A DNA stretch of 32,025 bases from assembly GCA_903837305.1 (NCBI GenBank), contig CAILUB010000362.1:1-32025 (forward strand), written 5' to 3'. The notes under the pieces were generated by a model. That model made no database searches, was not told the DNA's origin, and was given only the letters and a program-made list of their open reading frames with translations. Shown piece after piece: positions 15,988 through 24,841 of this stretch (position 1 is its first letter; each line of letters starts with the position of its first letter). The translations under genes and the position numbers were made by a program. This DNA comes from an uncultured Cytophagaceae bacterium (GTDB lineage: Bacteria > Bacteroidota > Bacteroidia > Cytophagales > Spirosomataceae).

Positions 15988-17202
15988 TTAAGCGTGTTTC
16001 TTGGGGATAGAGCGCATCACGATAAACCAACCAATGAGTACTAATATGGCGGCCATAAAGAAAGCAGCACCAGGAAATAAGATAGGGGCTTTTTCTGAAG
16101 CAAAATAGGCAAACAGATTGGAGGCTAATAAGGGCCCAAAAATCGTCGTAATCGACTGTAAACTGGTTAAACCACCTTGCAACTCACCTTGTTCATCAGG
16201 ACCTACTTGTTGGGTAATGAGACTTTGTAGTGCTGGTCCTGCAATTCCTCCTAATCCGAAAGGAATCATAAAGGCGTACATCATCCAAGACTTAGTGGCA
16301 TAAGCAAACATAAAGAAACCAATTCCGTACAGGAGTAGACCGTAGGAGATCGCTCGTATTTCCCCCAATTTGGGCAAAATAACACGCGCCAATCCTCCTT
16401 GCACAATGGCAACAATTAAACCCACAAAAGCCAAGGAATAACCTACCTGATCCGGAGTCCAACCAAATACCTTCATCGTAAAATAGGACCAAGTGCTAGG
16501 GTGCACCTGACCAGCTAATTGTAAGCAGAAAAAGCCACCCACTAAACCGGCAATAAGGGGGTATTTTGTTAAGTTTTTTAAGGAACCTAAAGGGTTTGCA
16601 CGTCTAATATCAAAGGGACGGCGATTCGATTTTGCTAGGGATTCAGGCAAGACAAAATAGCCATAAATTCCATTAATCAAGGTTAAACCAGCGGCTGCAA
16701 AGAAAGGAATTCGGTCTCCATAAGAGGCTAATATACCGCCTACGGCAGGCCCAATGATGAATCCTACACCAAAAGCGGCTCCCACTACCCCAAAGTTCTT
16801 AGCGCGATCTTCCGGCTTAGAAACATCCGCAATATAGGCTTGAGCGGTTGTAAAACTAGCTCCAGTAATCCCAGACATAATTCGCCCGATAAATAACCAC
16901 AGGATATTGGGGGCAAAAGCTAAAACTAAATAATCAATCGTGAATCCAAATAAAGAGGCTAAAATCACGGGGCGTCGACCCACTTGATCAGATAATCCAC
17001 CTAAAACAGGTGAAAAAAGGAACTGCATAATGGCATAGGAAGCCATTAACCAGCCTGCATATTGGGAGGCTACTGAAATATCACCGCCTACAAAACCTTT
17101 AATTAAGGTAGGTAAAACGGGGATAATTAAGCCGATTCCAAGAACGTCAATTAATAAAGTGATGAAGATAAACCCAATTGCAGGATCCTTTTTACTCGCC
17201 AT
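15988..17202 (-). CDS. MFS efflux transporter, TCR/Tet family
   Basis: 404 aa with about 12 transmembrane segments. Antiporter motif A is present as [12 protein letters not shown] between TM2 and TM3, and motif C as [16 protein letters not shown] in TM5, both marking 12-TM drug:H+ antiporters. The N-terminus [24 protein letters not shown] is that of TetA-like proteins. Chromosomal Bacteroidota members of this family are common and are not evidence for tetracycline resistance. The gene has no adjacent TetR-like repressor. It follows the Tat-signal TIM-barrel gene after 23 bp, so it probably belongs to the same transcript. Confidence 0.88.
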   Translation of the reverse strand: MASKKDPAIGFIFITLLIDVLGIGLIIPVLPTLIKGFVGGDISVASQYAGWLMASYAIMQFLFSPVLGGLSDQVGRRPVILASLFGFTIDYLVLAFAPNILWLFIGRIMSGITGASFTTAQAYIADVSKPEDRAKNFGVVGAAFGVGFIIGPAVGGILASYGDRIPFFAAAGLTLINGIYGYFVLPESLAKSNRRPFDIRRANPLGSLKNLTKYPLIAGLVGGFFCLQLAGQVHPSTWSYFTMKVFGWTPDQVGYSLAFVGLIVAIVQGGLARVILPKLGEIRAISYGLLLYGIGFFMFAYATKSWMMYAFMIPFGLGGIAGPALQSLITQQVGPDEQGELQGGLTSLQSITTIFGPLLASNLFAYFASEKAPILFPGAAFFMAAILVLIGWFIVMRSIPKKHA

Positions 17203-17225
17203 TTGATTTTAAATTAGGCTGCAAT

Positions 17226-18113
17226 TTAAGAAAAAGGATACTGAATTTTAGATTTTAAAAATTCCTTACTCGTTTCTGCACAACTTAGTGGTGTTTTACC
17301 TGTATCAGGGACAGAATCTAATTCCACAATGGCAAAGCCCTTAAACTTGATTTTATCCAAGTTGGCGAATACCTCTTCTAAATTAACTTTTCCTTGTCCT
17401 AATTCGACAAAACGGTAGCGAGGCTCTGTTTGGCGCACATCTTTCATATGCAAAGAGTGTAACACTTTGCGGTATTTCAAGACTGCTTCCGCTGGATTTC
17501 CTCCGCCTTGGAAATAGTGTGCCACATCTAAAAGCAATTTGATCTTCGAAGAGTCCATGTGGGTTACCAATAAATCAACCTCCTCTGGTGTTTCCCCAAA
17601 CTGGTCCATGTGGTTATGGTAGGTAGATTGAATGCCAATTTCTTTCGTTTTAGCACCAATTTCGTTCATTACCTCTGCTAAACGAATCAAGTCTTTTTCC
17701 TCCGGCTTTACCCCTTTCTTACGTAGGGAATTAGTCAATTGAATCGAAGTTCCTCCTAAGGCTTTCACAAATGCCGCGTGCTTAACGTGCTGAGCAATAG
17801 ATGCTTCTACTTTAGCCGGATCTATTTCGACATTACCACTTGAAAACATGCATAATTGCAATCCCGATTGCTCTAATAGTGTTTTTAAGGCAGCCGTATT
17901 GTCTTTGTATTTTGCGAAGGTATTCGCACGCAGTTGAATTCCTTTAAATCCTAAGCCAGAAATATCTTTAATTGCCTGCTCATCTTGCCCACTCCAGGTA
18001 ATAGCTGAATAACCTAATGAATAGGATTTTTTAGCACCAAAAAGGGAAATGGGAAGTGTGGATGCTAAAGTAAATAAGGCTGATTTAGCCAAAAATTCGC
18101 GTCTAGTTTTCAT
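17226..18113 (-). CDS. Tat-signal sugar phosphate isomerase/epimerase-like TIM barrel protein
   Basis: 295 aa. The N-terminus MKTRREFLAKSALFTLASTLPISLFGA contains a twin-arginine motif (TRREFLA) and a hydrophobic h-region, pointing to export by Tat. The body is an xylose-isomerase-like TIM barrel: GLGFKGIQLRA, YHNHMDQF (about 165-172), LLLDVAHYFQGG (D196, H199), LHMKDVR (H222), FAIVELDS (E264). This type is frequent in Bacteroidota sugar-degradation loci, often together with GFO/IDH oxidoreductases, which are not present here. The substrate is unknown. It lies between the GDPD-like and MFS genes. Confidence 0.85.
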   Translation of the reverse strand: MKTRREFLAKSALFTLASTLPISLFGAKKSYSLGYSAITWSGQDEQAIKDISGLGFKGIQLRANTFAKYKDNTAALKTLLEQSGLQLCMFSSGNVEIDPAKVEASIAQHVKHAAFVKALGGTSIQLTNSLRKKGVKPEEKDLIRLAEVMNEIGAKTKEIGIQSTYHNHMDQFGETPEEVDLLVTHMDSSKIKLLLDVAHYFQGGGNPAEAVLKYRKVLHSLHMKDVRQTEPRYRFVELGQGKVNLEEVFANLDKIKFKGFAIVELDSVPDTGKTPLSCAETSKEFLKSKIQYPFS

Positions 18114-18149
18114 TTAAATAGGTTTTATTGTAAAAGCTTAATCTCAGGC

Positions 18150-18884
18150 TTATTTACTCTCGCCGAATTTCAAATAGTCTGATAACAAACTTAATTTATC
18201 TGTGCCAATATAGTCTACACCGATATCCATCAAAGCCTGGTATCCTAAAAGAGTATCTGGCGTAGCCCAAAGACGGACTTTTCGTCCATTCGCGTGAACT
18301 TGATCGACGTAGTTTTTGAGTTTTTCTTTCAAAGCGGCAGGAATTGGTCCTTGGCCACCCCAAAATCCAAATTTTAACATAGATTCGCTCTCCAAAATCA
18401 CTTTTTTCGTTGGAAAACGCTCATCTGAACGACCATCAAAGGTAATCCAAGCAGGAGATTCAATGTATTGTGAAGGCTTAGGACGATTTCCTGAAATCAC
18501 AATTCGGAATCCCTTTTTCAGTAAGATTTCGGCATGGGGCCTCAATGCAGCAATAATCAGCGGCAAAGTGGAGTCTGATGAGGTCTTAGAATCAATCAAT
18601 AATTGGTGAAAATTACCCTCTTTATTTGCTTTCAGAACTCGAATAATGGGATCTATGTACAAATCTTTCAAGTTGCGATTCAGGCGTAACTGGGAACGCT
18701 CATGTCCCACCAATAATTCACCATTTACTGCATATACATCCGCTTCAATAGAGCCAAAACCTAGCTGAAACGCATCAAAAAATGGTCGAGCGTGTTCGTA
18801 ATCATTGTGTGCGTGCGCCTTTAAAAGCGGGTTTTGGGCCTGAGCGGTAAATGTCAACAAACAAAGAAGAACGATATTTTTCAT
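18150..18884 (-). CDS. Secreted PI-PLC / glycerophosphodiester phosphodiesterase-like protein
   Basis: 244 aa. Short Sec signal MKNIVLLCLLTFTAQAQ. The mature start LKAHAHNDYEHARPFFDAFQLGFGSIEADVYAVNGELLVGHE carries the GDPD-like catalytic His and E-x-D metal ligands (SIEADV) and the second His (VGHE). The C-terminal VRLWATPDTLLGYQALMDIGVDYIGTDKLSLL corresponds to the last barrel strands. It should cleave a phosphodiester such as a glycerophosphodiester or phosphoinositide in the periplasm or outside the cell. The ATG at 18884 overlaps the stop of the pyruvate carboxylase gene by one base (TAATG), so its translation is coupled to that gene. Confidence 0.85.
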   Translation of the reverse strand: MKNIVLLCLLTFTAQAQNPLLKAHAHNDYEHARPFFDAFQLGFGSIEADVYAVNGELLVGHERSQLRLNRNLKDLYIDPIIRVLKANKEGNFHQLLIDSKTSSDSTLPLIIAALRPHAEILLKKGFRIVISGNRPKPSQYIESPAWITFDGRSDERFPTKKVILESESMLKFGFWGGQGPIPAALKEKLKNYVDQVHANGRKVRLWATPDTLLGYQALMDIGVDYIGTDKLSLLSDYLKFGESK

Positions 18885-21800
18885 TAGCCTTTCACATAAT
18901 CCCCAGACGCAATGCGCGTTTTCGGGTCGATTTTTTTATTATATAAATACGCATAAGTTTCAATTTCTTTGCCTTTTAAGCTCACTTTTACCTGCTCACG
19001 CACAAAAATACTTTCTGCTGGTTTTTCGGTATTGTATTCCTCGTATTCATCTAACACGTTCAATAATTTGATCGTATTGGACAATAAATACAATTCACCT
19101 ACAACTTGGTCTTTTGCATCTGATGAAGGAATGATACCTGGATAATCGGCCACTTGGTACATTTGACCTTGGTATGTTGCCATGCCGATATAGTCCGAAT
19201 TACGTGCGATTAAGCGATGTAAGTCGTTTCCACAGTCACGACGCAAGGTTCCATACACAAATAAATATTCTTCCACGTTTGGTTCTGGGAGTTTTGCCTC
19301 TTCCAAGGTCAATACTAAGTCTTCTTGCTCTACCACCGTTCCTTCTGTAAGTACTACGTTACCGATGATTCCCTCGAATGGAGCTGAAACGATCGATTCC
19401 ATCTTCATCGCTTCGATCACGTAAAGTGGCGCGTTTAATTTCACTTCATCGCCTGGTTTTACCAAGATACGGGATAAGCGACCTTGCAATGGAGCGCCGA
19501 TATCGCCTTTTACTTTTGCCTTCGCGTGTTGAGCGCGTTCGACTTTGACGTTTTTGTCCAAAATCTTAATGCGGCGAGCTTGGCCATTCAACTCAAAAGT
19601 CACGTTACGCAGACCTGACTCATCTGGCTCAGACATGTACAAGAACTTCACGATGATCGTTTTACCTGGCTCAATCGTAATCATAATCTCCTCATCCTGC
19701 TTTAAGCCATAGAAGAAGGCTGGCGTAGGAAGTGCCGATAATTCACCGAATGAAGCCGAATTCTTGTAATAGTCTTCGTAGACTTTCGGGTACATTTTGT
19801 ACGATAAGTAATCAAAGAATCCGTCTTCAGCCTCAGGGAATTTCTTTTTAAATGACTTGAAGTCAGCATCGAAGTCGATGGGTGCTAAATGATCGTTTGG
19901 ACGACCTTCGATCGCGTGTTCACCTTTCAAGATGATCTCCTGTAATTGTTTTGGGAAACCTTGGTAAGGTTGACCTAGGCCGCCCTTGAAGAAGTCTTTT
20001 ACGGATTCAGGGAAGGATAAGGTGGCGCCTTTGGCATACACATCCTCCGCCGTTAACGAATTCGCTGTCATAAAAATCGCCATATCCCCTACCACTTTCG
20101 ACGATGGAGTTACTTTAACGATATCTCCAAAAAGCGTATTTGCCTCCGTATAATTACGCTTCAACTGTTCAAACTTATCGCCTACGCCCAACGCAATCGC
20201 TTGGCCACGTAAGTTGGTATATTGTCCACCCGGAATCTCATTATTGTACACCTCAGCGGTTCCCGCCTTCAGTTCCGATTCGAACGGCGTATACATCGTA
20301 CGAACCGCCTCCCAATAATTCGAATATTCGTTTAGTAAGTCTAAATTCAAATCTGATGCTTTCGGATGACCCTGCATCATCGCCACTAGCGAGTTCAAGT
20401 TAGGCTGAGAAGTCAATCCTGACATCGCTCCTAACGCTCCATCTACAATATCTACACCGGCTTCAATGGCCTTTAAATACGTCGCTGATTGAACTGAGGC
20501 TGTATCGTGGGTATGTAAATGAACCGGTAAATCAACCGCTTTCTTTAATTCGGTCACTAATTTCTCCGCTTGGAAAGGACGTAAAAGACCGGCCATATCT
20601 TTTATACACAACATATGAGCACCGGAGTCTTCCAACTGACGCGCCATATCCACGTAATATTGCAGATTGTATTTTTCGTTTGTAAAGACGTCGCCTGTGT
20701 AGCAAATGGCAGCTTCTGCAATGCCCGGCGTGCGTTCGCGAACGGCTTTGATCGAGACTTTCATCGCGTCAATCCAGTTCAAGGAATCGAAAATACGGAA
20801 GACATCGACTCCGGCTTCGGAGGATTTCTCCACGAATTTTTCAATCAAATTATCTGGGTATGCTGAATATCCCACGGCGTTTGAGCCACGGAAAAGCATT
20901 TGCAAGAGCATATTCGGCATGGCTTCGCGGAACTCTTGCAGACGTTTCCAAGGAGATTCTTGCAAGAAACGCATCGCCACGTCGAAGGTCGCGCCACCCC
21001 AAACCTCCATCGAGAACAATTGAGGGAAGGATTTCGCAAATCCGTCAGCCACGGCTAACATATCTTGGGTACGAACACGGGTCGCTAAGAGCGATTGGTG
21101 TCCATCTCGGAATGTCGTGTCGGTGAAATAGATTTGCTTCGCATCACGAATGTGCTTCGCAAATTTCTCAGGACCCATTTCCGTTAATAATTGTTTGTTT
21201 CCTTTCGGGTATTCCGCCATCGGATCCACATACGGGATGATTGGGGTGCGGAAAGGAGCCGTTGGCTTCACTTTCACATCCGGATTTCCGTTGACGATAA
21301 CTTCTCCCAGGTAGCGTATCGCCTTCGTAGAGCGGTCGCGAGTGGGTTTGAAGTTGAATAATTCCGGGTGGTTCGCAATGAATGGCACCGTGCAATGGCC
21401 TTCTTGGAAGACGGGGTGTGTGATCACGTTGCGTAGGAACGGGATGTTGGTTTTCACGCCGCGGATTCGGAATTCGGTTAGTGCGCGGTTTAAGCGCTCG
21501 GACGCACCGCGAAGCGTGCGGCCTTTGGCCGACACTTTTACTAACATCGAATCGAAATACGGGGAAATTTTTACCCCAGGATACGAAGACCCTTCGTCCA
21601 AACGAATACCGAAACCGGCTGCATTACGGTAAGCGATAATCGTTCCAAAATCCGGTTTAAATCCATTCGCTGGATCCTCCGTCGTGATACGACATTGGAT
21701 TGCAAAGCCCTTTAACGGGATGTCCGCTTGGTTTTGGATGAAAATACCTGGGTCGGATAACTTATAGTTTTGGGCGATTAGGATCTGCGTCCGGACGATA

Positions 21801-22744
21801 TCGATGCCCGTCACCTCTTCCGTAATCGTATGTTCTACTTGAATGCGGGGATTTACCTCGATGAAGTAGATATTTTCGTCTTTATCGACTAAAAACTCTA
21901 CCGTTCCTGCGTTATAATAATTGACCGCTTTACCGATGGAAAGCGCGTAAGCGTATAATTTCTGTTTTGTTTCTTCTTTTAGACCAAAAGAGGGGGCAAT
22001 TTCGACCACTTTTTGGAAACGTCTTTGTACCGAACAATCGCGCTCGTACAAATGCACCAAATTTCCGTGCTGATCCCCTAATAATTGTACCTCGATGTGC
22101 TTCGGGTCATCGATAAATTTCTCGATGAACAAGGTGTCATCTCCAAAAGCATTTTTCGCCTCATTCTTCGCCTCTTGATACGCCTTTTCTAATTCTTCTT
22201 CCGTTCTTACTACACGCATTCCACGTCCACCTCCACCGGCAGCCGCTTTCACCATGACGGGAAATTTAATACGTTTAGCTTCGGATAGGGCCAAAGAATA
22301 ATCAGCCAAATCCCCTTTCGAATCCTCAATCATAGGCACATTGGCCTTCAAGGCTGCCACTTTCGCTGCTACTTTATCTCCTAATGCATTCATCGCCTCT
22401 GGAGATGGACCCACAAAAACGATTCCCTCTTCTCTACAGCGGGTTGCCAACACCACGTTCTCCGATAAGAAACCATAACCCGGGTGAATAGCGTCAATTT
22501 TCTTCGATTTACACAAAGAAATCAAGCCCTCAATGTCCAAGTAAGGCTTTAAAGGTTCATCATCTTTTCCGATTTGGTATGCTTCATCCGCTTTATAGCG
22601 GTGCAAGGAATAGCGATCCTCGAAGGTATACACAGCGACTGTCCGAATACCTAATTCGGAAGCAGCACGCATAATTCGGATAGCGATTTCACCGCGGTTA
22701 GCGATTAATAGGCTAGAGATTTTCTTAACGTATGATTTTGGCAT
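18884..22744 (-). CDS. pyc: Pyruvate carboxylase with C-terminal gamma-glutamylcyclotransferase-like (AIG2/GGACT) domain fusion
   Basis: 1286 aa from the ATG at 22744 (MPKSYVKKISS). The ORF track starts at a TTG 27 bases upstream; the ATG fits family alignments better. Biotin carboxylase domain at about 7-465 (IANRGEIAIRI, KAAAGGGGRGM, FIEVNPRIQVEHT), carboxyltransferase at about 535-810 (FTDTTFRDGHQSLLATR, CIKDMAGLL, HLHTHDTA), PYC/OADA linker, then biotinyl domain at about 1080-1148 with EAMKMES (biotin Lys 1114). The enzyme makes oxaloacetate from pyruvate, bicarbonate and ATP. Normal pyruvate carboxylases stop here. After EEAKLPEPNVEE this one continues for about 128 residues with LFVYGTLRRDCGNDLHRL, VVGELYLLSNTIKLLNVLDEYEEYN and RIASGDYVKG, a complete GGCT-fold domain (catalytic Glu about 1235). 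The stop overlaps the GDPD-like start. The gene is GC-richer than its neighbours. Confidence 0.95.
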   Translation of the reverse strand: MPKSYVKKISSLLIANRGEIAIRIMRAASELGIRTVAVYTFEDRYSLHRYKADEAYQIGKDDEPLKPYLDIEGLISLCKSKKIDAIHPGYGFLSENVVLATRCREEGIVFVGPSPEAMNALGDKVAAKVAALKANVPMIEDSKGDLADYSLALSEAKRIKFPVMVKAAAGGGGRGMRVVRTEEELEKAYQEAKNEAKNAFGDDTLFIEKFIDDPKHIEVQLLGDQHGNLVHLYERDCSVQRRFQKVVEIAPSFGLKEETKQKLYAYALSIGKAVNYYNAGTVEFLVDKDENIYFIEVNPRIQVEHTITEEVTGIDIVRTQILIAQNYKLSDPGIFIQNQADIPLKGFAIQCRITTEDPANGFKPDFGTIIAYRNAAGFGIRLDEGSSYPGVKISPYFDSMLVKVSAKGRTLRGASERLNRALTEFRIRGVKTNIPFLRNVITHPVFQEGHCTVPFIANHPELFNFKPTRDRSTKAIRYLGEVIVNGNPDVKVKPTAPFRTPIIPYVDPMAEYPKGNKQLLTEMGPEKFAKHIRDAKQIYFTDTTFRDGHQSLLATRVRTQDMLAVADGFAKSFPQLFSMEVWGGATFDVAMRFLQESPWKRLQEFREAMPNMLLQMLFRGSNAVGYSAYPDNLIEKFVEKSSEAGVDVFRIFDSLNWIDAMKVSIKAVRERTPGIAEAAICYTGDVFTNEKYNLQYYVDMARQLEDSGAHMLCIKDMAGLLRPFQAEKLVTELKKAVDLPVHLHTHDTASVQSATYLKAIEAGVDIVDGALGAMSGLTSQPNLNSLVAMMQGHPKASDLNLDLLNEYSNYWEAVRTMYTPFESELKAGTAEVYNNEIPGGQYTNLRGQAIALGVGDKFEQLKRNYTEANTLFGDIVKVTPSSKVVGDMAIFMTANSLTAEDVYAKGATLSFPESVKDFFKGGLGQPYQGFPKQLQEIILKGEHAIEGRPNDHLAPIDFDADFKSFKKKFPEAEDGFFDYLSYKMYPKVYEDYYKNSASFGELSALPTPAFFYGLKQDEEIMITIEPGKTIIVKFLYMSEPDESGLRNVTFELNGQARRIKILDKNVKVERAQHAKAKVKGDIGAPLQGRLSRILVKPGDEVKLNAPLYVIEAMKMESIVSAPFEGIIGNVVLTEGTVVEQEDLVLTLEEAKLPEPNVEEYLFVYGTLRRDCGNDLHRLIARNSDYIGMATYQGQMYQVADYPGIIPSSDAKDQVVGELYLLSNTIKLLNVLDEYEEYNTEKPAESIFVREQVKVSLKGKEIETYAYLYNKKIDPKTRIASGDYVKG
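18887..19270 (-). other. Appended GGACT/AIG2-like domain within the pyruvate carboxylase gene
   Basis: Residues about 1159-1286 of the fusion. YLFVYGTLRR forms the substrate-loop motif of gamma-glutamylcyclotransferase-fold proteins; LDEYEEYN carries the conserved acidic residue that acts as general base in GGCT/GGACT enzymes; AYLYNKKI and IASGDYV match the C-terminal strand and tail of free-standing bacterial GGCT-like proteins. The domain looks complete and not decayed. A GTG codon (the V of PNVEE) at its beginning could in principle be an internal start, but no convincing ribosome binding site precedes it. Confidence 0.88.
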
Positions 22745-22929
22745 AATCAATAAAGTAGGAGATTCTAACAAAAATGCTAAATATATTGTGAAAATCGCAT
22801 CGAATACCGCATTTTATTTGGGAAAACTTAAAAAAATACCATATTTATTGGGTTCGTTACCAAGAAAAATAATTCTACCGCCTTCGAACGATTTTTCTTA
22901 ACTTGCAGGTCGAACAAAAATTAGTTTTT
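22745..22929. promoter_or_regulatory. Divergent promoter region between pyc and pdxA
   Basis: A 185-bp AT-rich gap with no visible gene. For pdxA, TAACTTGC (22899-22906) resembles the -7 box and lies about 24 bp before the ATG, but there is no TTTG 19 bases further up. For pyc (minus strand) TATATTTA near 22785-22800 resembles a -7 box, again without a good upstream box. No dyad stood out. Confidence 0.35.
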
Positions 22930-23928
22930 ATGAAACCTATCATCGGTATCACGTTAGGGGATTACAACGGTATCGGACCGGAAGTAATCTTGAAATCCTT
23001 AGCTAGTCCTCGCTTATTGAAGTGGTGTACACCGGTGATTTATGGATCTATTAAAGTATTGGATTTCTATCGCCAAAAATTCGAATTAAAAGAGTGGTCC
23101 ATCGCCGTTATCCAAGAAGCTTCCGAAGCCAAATCTGGTGAAAGCTTTGTCATCAACTGTTGGGACGACTCTTCTACGGTCGTAGAACCCGGAAAAGAGA
23201 CCAAAGAAGCAGGGAAAGCTGCCTTTGATTGCTTAGAAAGAGCCGCAAACGACCTAGATCGTGGACTAATTTCCGCTTTAGTCACTGCCCCTATTAATAA
23301 ACATAATATCCAATCCGAGGAGTTTAAATTCCCAGGACACACCGAGTATTTAACAGAACGCTTCGAAGCGAAATCATCTTTAATGATGATGGTTTCGGAT
23401 GGTTTTAGAATGGGCGTTGCTACTGGCCACATTCCTCTATTAGAGGTTTCCAAGGCATTAAGCGCCGATTTGTTACGCACAAAAATCACCTTATTCTTGA
23501 AGAGTTTAAAGGAGGATTTCTCGATTGACAAACCGCGTTTAGCCGTGTTGGGTTTAAATCCTCACGCAGGAGAATCGGGGTTATTAGGCCAAGAAGAATT
23601 AGAGATAATTCAACCGGTTGTGGATGAATTTAGAACGAAGGGTAACCTGGTTTTTGGGCCGTATCCGGCGGATGGATTCTTCGGAAAAGCGCAATTCAAG
23701 GATTTTGATGGGGTTTTAGGTATGTACCATGATCAAGGGTTGATTCCATTTAAATACATAGCTTTCGACTCAGGTGTGAATTTCACAGCCGGTTTACCAG
23801 TCATTCGTACGTCTCCAGATCATGGAACGGCTTATGATATTGCTGGCCAAAACATAGCCGATCCAGGTTCCTTCTTACAAGCCTTATTTTTAGCGTTAGA
23901 TCTTATAAAAAATCGAATGAATGCGTAA
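22930..23928 (+). CDS. pdxA: 4-hydroxythreonine-4-phosphate dehydrogenase PdxA
   Basis: 332 aa from the ATG at 22930 (MKPIIGITLGDYNGIGPEV, the standard PdxA opening); the ORF-track TTG start adds nine residues and is rejected. Metal-binding His residues are at H167 (ATGHIPL), H212 (NPHAGE) and H267 (MYHDQGL), and the substrate region includes FPGHTEYL (H137) and GVNFTAGLPVIRTSPDHGTAYDIAG near the C-terminus. PdxA is an NAD-dependent enzyme oxidising 4-phosphohydroxy-L-threonine in the DXP-dependent pathway to pyridoxal 5'-phosphate. Its 3' end overlaps the next gene by 8 bp, so the two are translated together. Divergent from pyc. Confidence 0.95.
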   Translation: MKPIIGITLGDYNGIGPEVILKSLASPRLLKWCTPVIYGSIKVLDFYRQKFELKEWSIAVIQEASEAKSGESFVINCWDDSSTVVEPGKETKEAGKAAFDCLERAANDLDRGLISALVTAPINKHNIQSEEFKFPGHTEYLTERFEAKSSLMMMVSDGFRMGVATGHIPLLEVSKALSADLLRTKITLFLKSLKEDFSIDKPRLAVLGLNPHAGESGLLGQEELEIIQPVVDEFRTKGNLVFGPYPADGFFGKAQFKDFDGVLGMYHDQGLIPFKYIAFDSGVNFTAGLPVIRTSPDHGTAYDIAGQNIADPGSFLQALFLALDLIKNRMNA

Positions 23929-24841
23929 AGTCTTAATCGTCGACGAGGTTCATCCTTCGATGACAGAAGGACTAACGAATTTGGGATTCGAGGTGGAAAC
24001 GCGTACAGATTTAACTCTAACAGAGTTTGTGTCGATTTTGCCGACTTATGAGGGATTAGTTGTTCGAAGTAAATTCAAAATCACGGCAGAAATGCTGTCA
24101 GATACTACTTTGACTTTCATCGCTCGTGCTGGTGCAGGACTAGACTTATTGGATGTAGACGCCTGTCTATCTCGAGGAATCGCGGTTTTCTCCGCCAATG
24201 AAGGAAATTCAGACGCGGTGGCGGAACACGTCATTGGCCAACTGTTATCCCTTGCCCATAAACTCCATACTTCGGACACGGAGGTTCGTCATGGTTTATG
24301 GGAAAGAGAAGGAAATCGGGGTTTTGAACTCAAAGGAAAGACGATCGGCATTATCGGATATGGAAATATGGGCAAAGCGGTCGCTTCGCGCCTTTCTAGC
24401 TTCGGAATGACCATTTTAGCGTATGATAAATACGCCCCGTCGGCTGATTATCCAGCCACAATGGAGCAGCTATTTGAACAGTGTGACATCCTAAGTTTAC
24501 ACATTCCTTTGACTACTGAGACGCGGGGACTTATCTCCATTGAGTTTTTAGACTCGTTCAAAAAGCCCATTATTCTAATCAATAGTTCTAGAGGACCCAT
24601 TGCACCGCTGCAACCCTTATTACACGGATTACGCTCCGGCCAGATTAAGGGATTAGCGCTAGATGTGCTACCAAACGAAAAGTTATCCTCTTGGTCTCCG
24701 GTGGATAAAGAACTTTTCGCTGAAATCGCCGCTTATCCAGCGACCATTTTCAGCCCACACGTAGCGGGTTGGACGACGGAAAGTTATTATAAAATCAACG
24801 AGGTATTACTCGAAAAAATAAAGTTGCACTTTTCTCTATGA
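23921..24841 (+). CDS. D-2-hydroxyacid dehydrogenase, candidate erythronate-4-phosphate dehydrogenase (PdxB role)
   Basis: 306 aa. NAD-binding Rossmann motif GIIGYGNMGKA (144-154) and the catalytic triad of the family: R224 (NSSRG), E253 (DVLPNE) and H280 (SPHVAGW). Length and lack of an ACT domain distinguish it from full-length SerA; it resembles the short phosphoglycerate-dehydrogenase-like proteins. The 8-bp overlap with pdxA suggests it works in vitamin B6 synthesis, where PdxB oxidises 4-phosphoerythronate two steps before PdxA. That role is inference from context: the protein also fits a 3-phosphoglycerate dehydrogenase and has no PdxB-specific dimerisation domain that I can see. The stop overlaps the mutS2 start as ATGA. 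Confidence 0.85.
   Translation: MRKVLIVDEVHPSMTEGLTNLGFEVETRTDLTLTEFVSILPTYEGLVVRSKFKITAEMLSDTTLTFIARAGAGLDLLDVDACLSRGIAVFSANEGNSDAVAEHVIGQLLSLAHKLHTSDTEVRHGLWEREGNRGFELKGKTIGIIGYGNMGKAVASRLSSFGMTILAYDKYAPSADYPATMEQLFEQCDILSLHIPLTTETRGLISIEFLDSFKKPIILINSSRGPIAPLQPLLHGLRSGQIKGLALDVLPNEKLSSWSPVDKELFAEIAAYPATIFSPHVAGWTTESYYKINEVLLEKIKLHFSL

Noticed and set aside
15988-17202. Acquired tetracycline resistance gene
   Set aside because: TetA-type MFS proteins are common on Bacteroidota chromosomes, and there is no TetR-type repressor or mobile element next to it; only the general family call is supported.
18150-18884. A functional link between the GDPD-like protein and the fused cyclotransferase domain
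   Set aside because: The one-base overlap shows translational coupling only; phosphodiester cleavage and gamma-glutamyl chemistry do not point to a shared pathway on present evidence.
20140-21632. Cluster of plus-strand and minus-strand ORFs of 60-105 aa inside pyc
   Set aside because: They are shadows produced by the high GC and codon bias of the pyruvate carboxylase gene; none shows a recognisable domain, start context or signal peptide.
22745-22771. TTG start extending pyruvate carboxylase by nine residues
   Set aside because: MLESPTLLI has no match to the family's N-terminus, whereas the ATG at 22744 gives the expected short lead into IANRGEIAIRI.
23067-23531. 154-aa minus-strand ORF inside pdxA
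   Set aside because: It lies wholly antisense to a well-supported pdxA, with no family resemblance or ribosome binding site.
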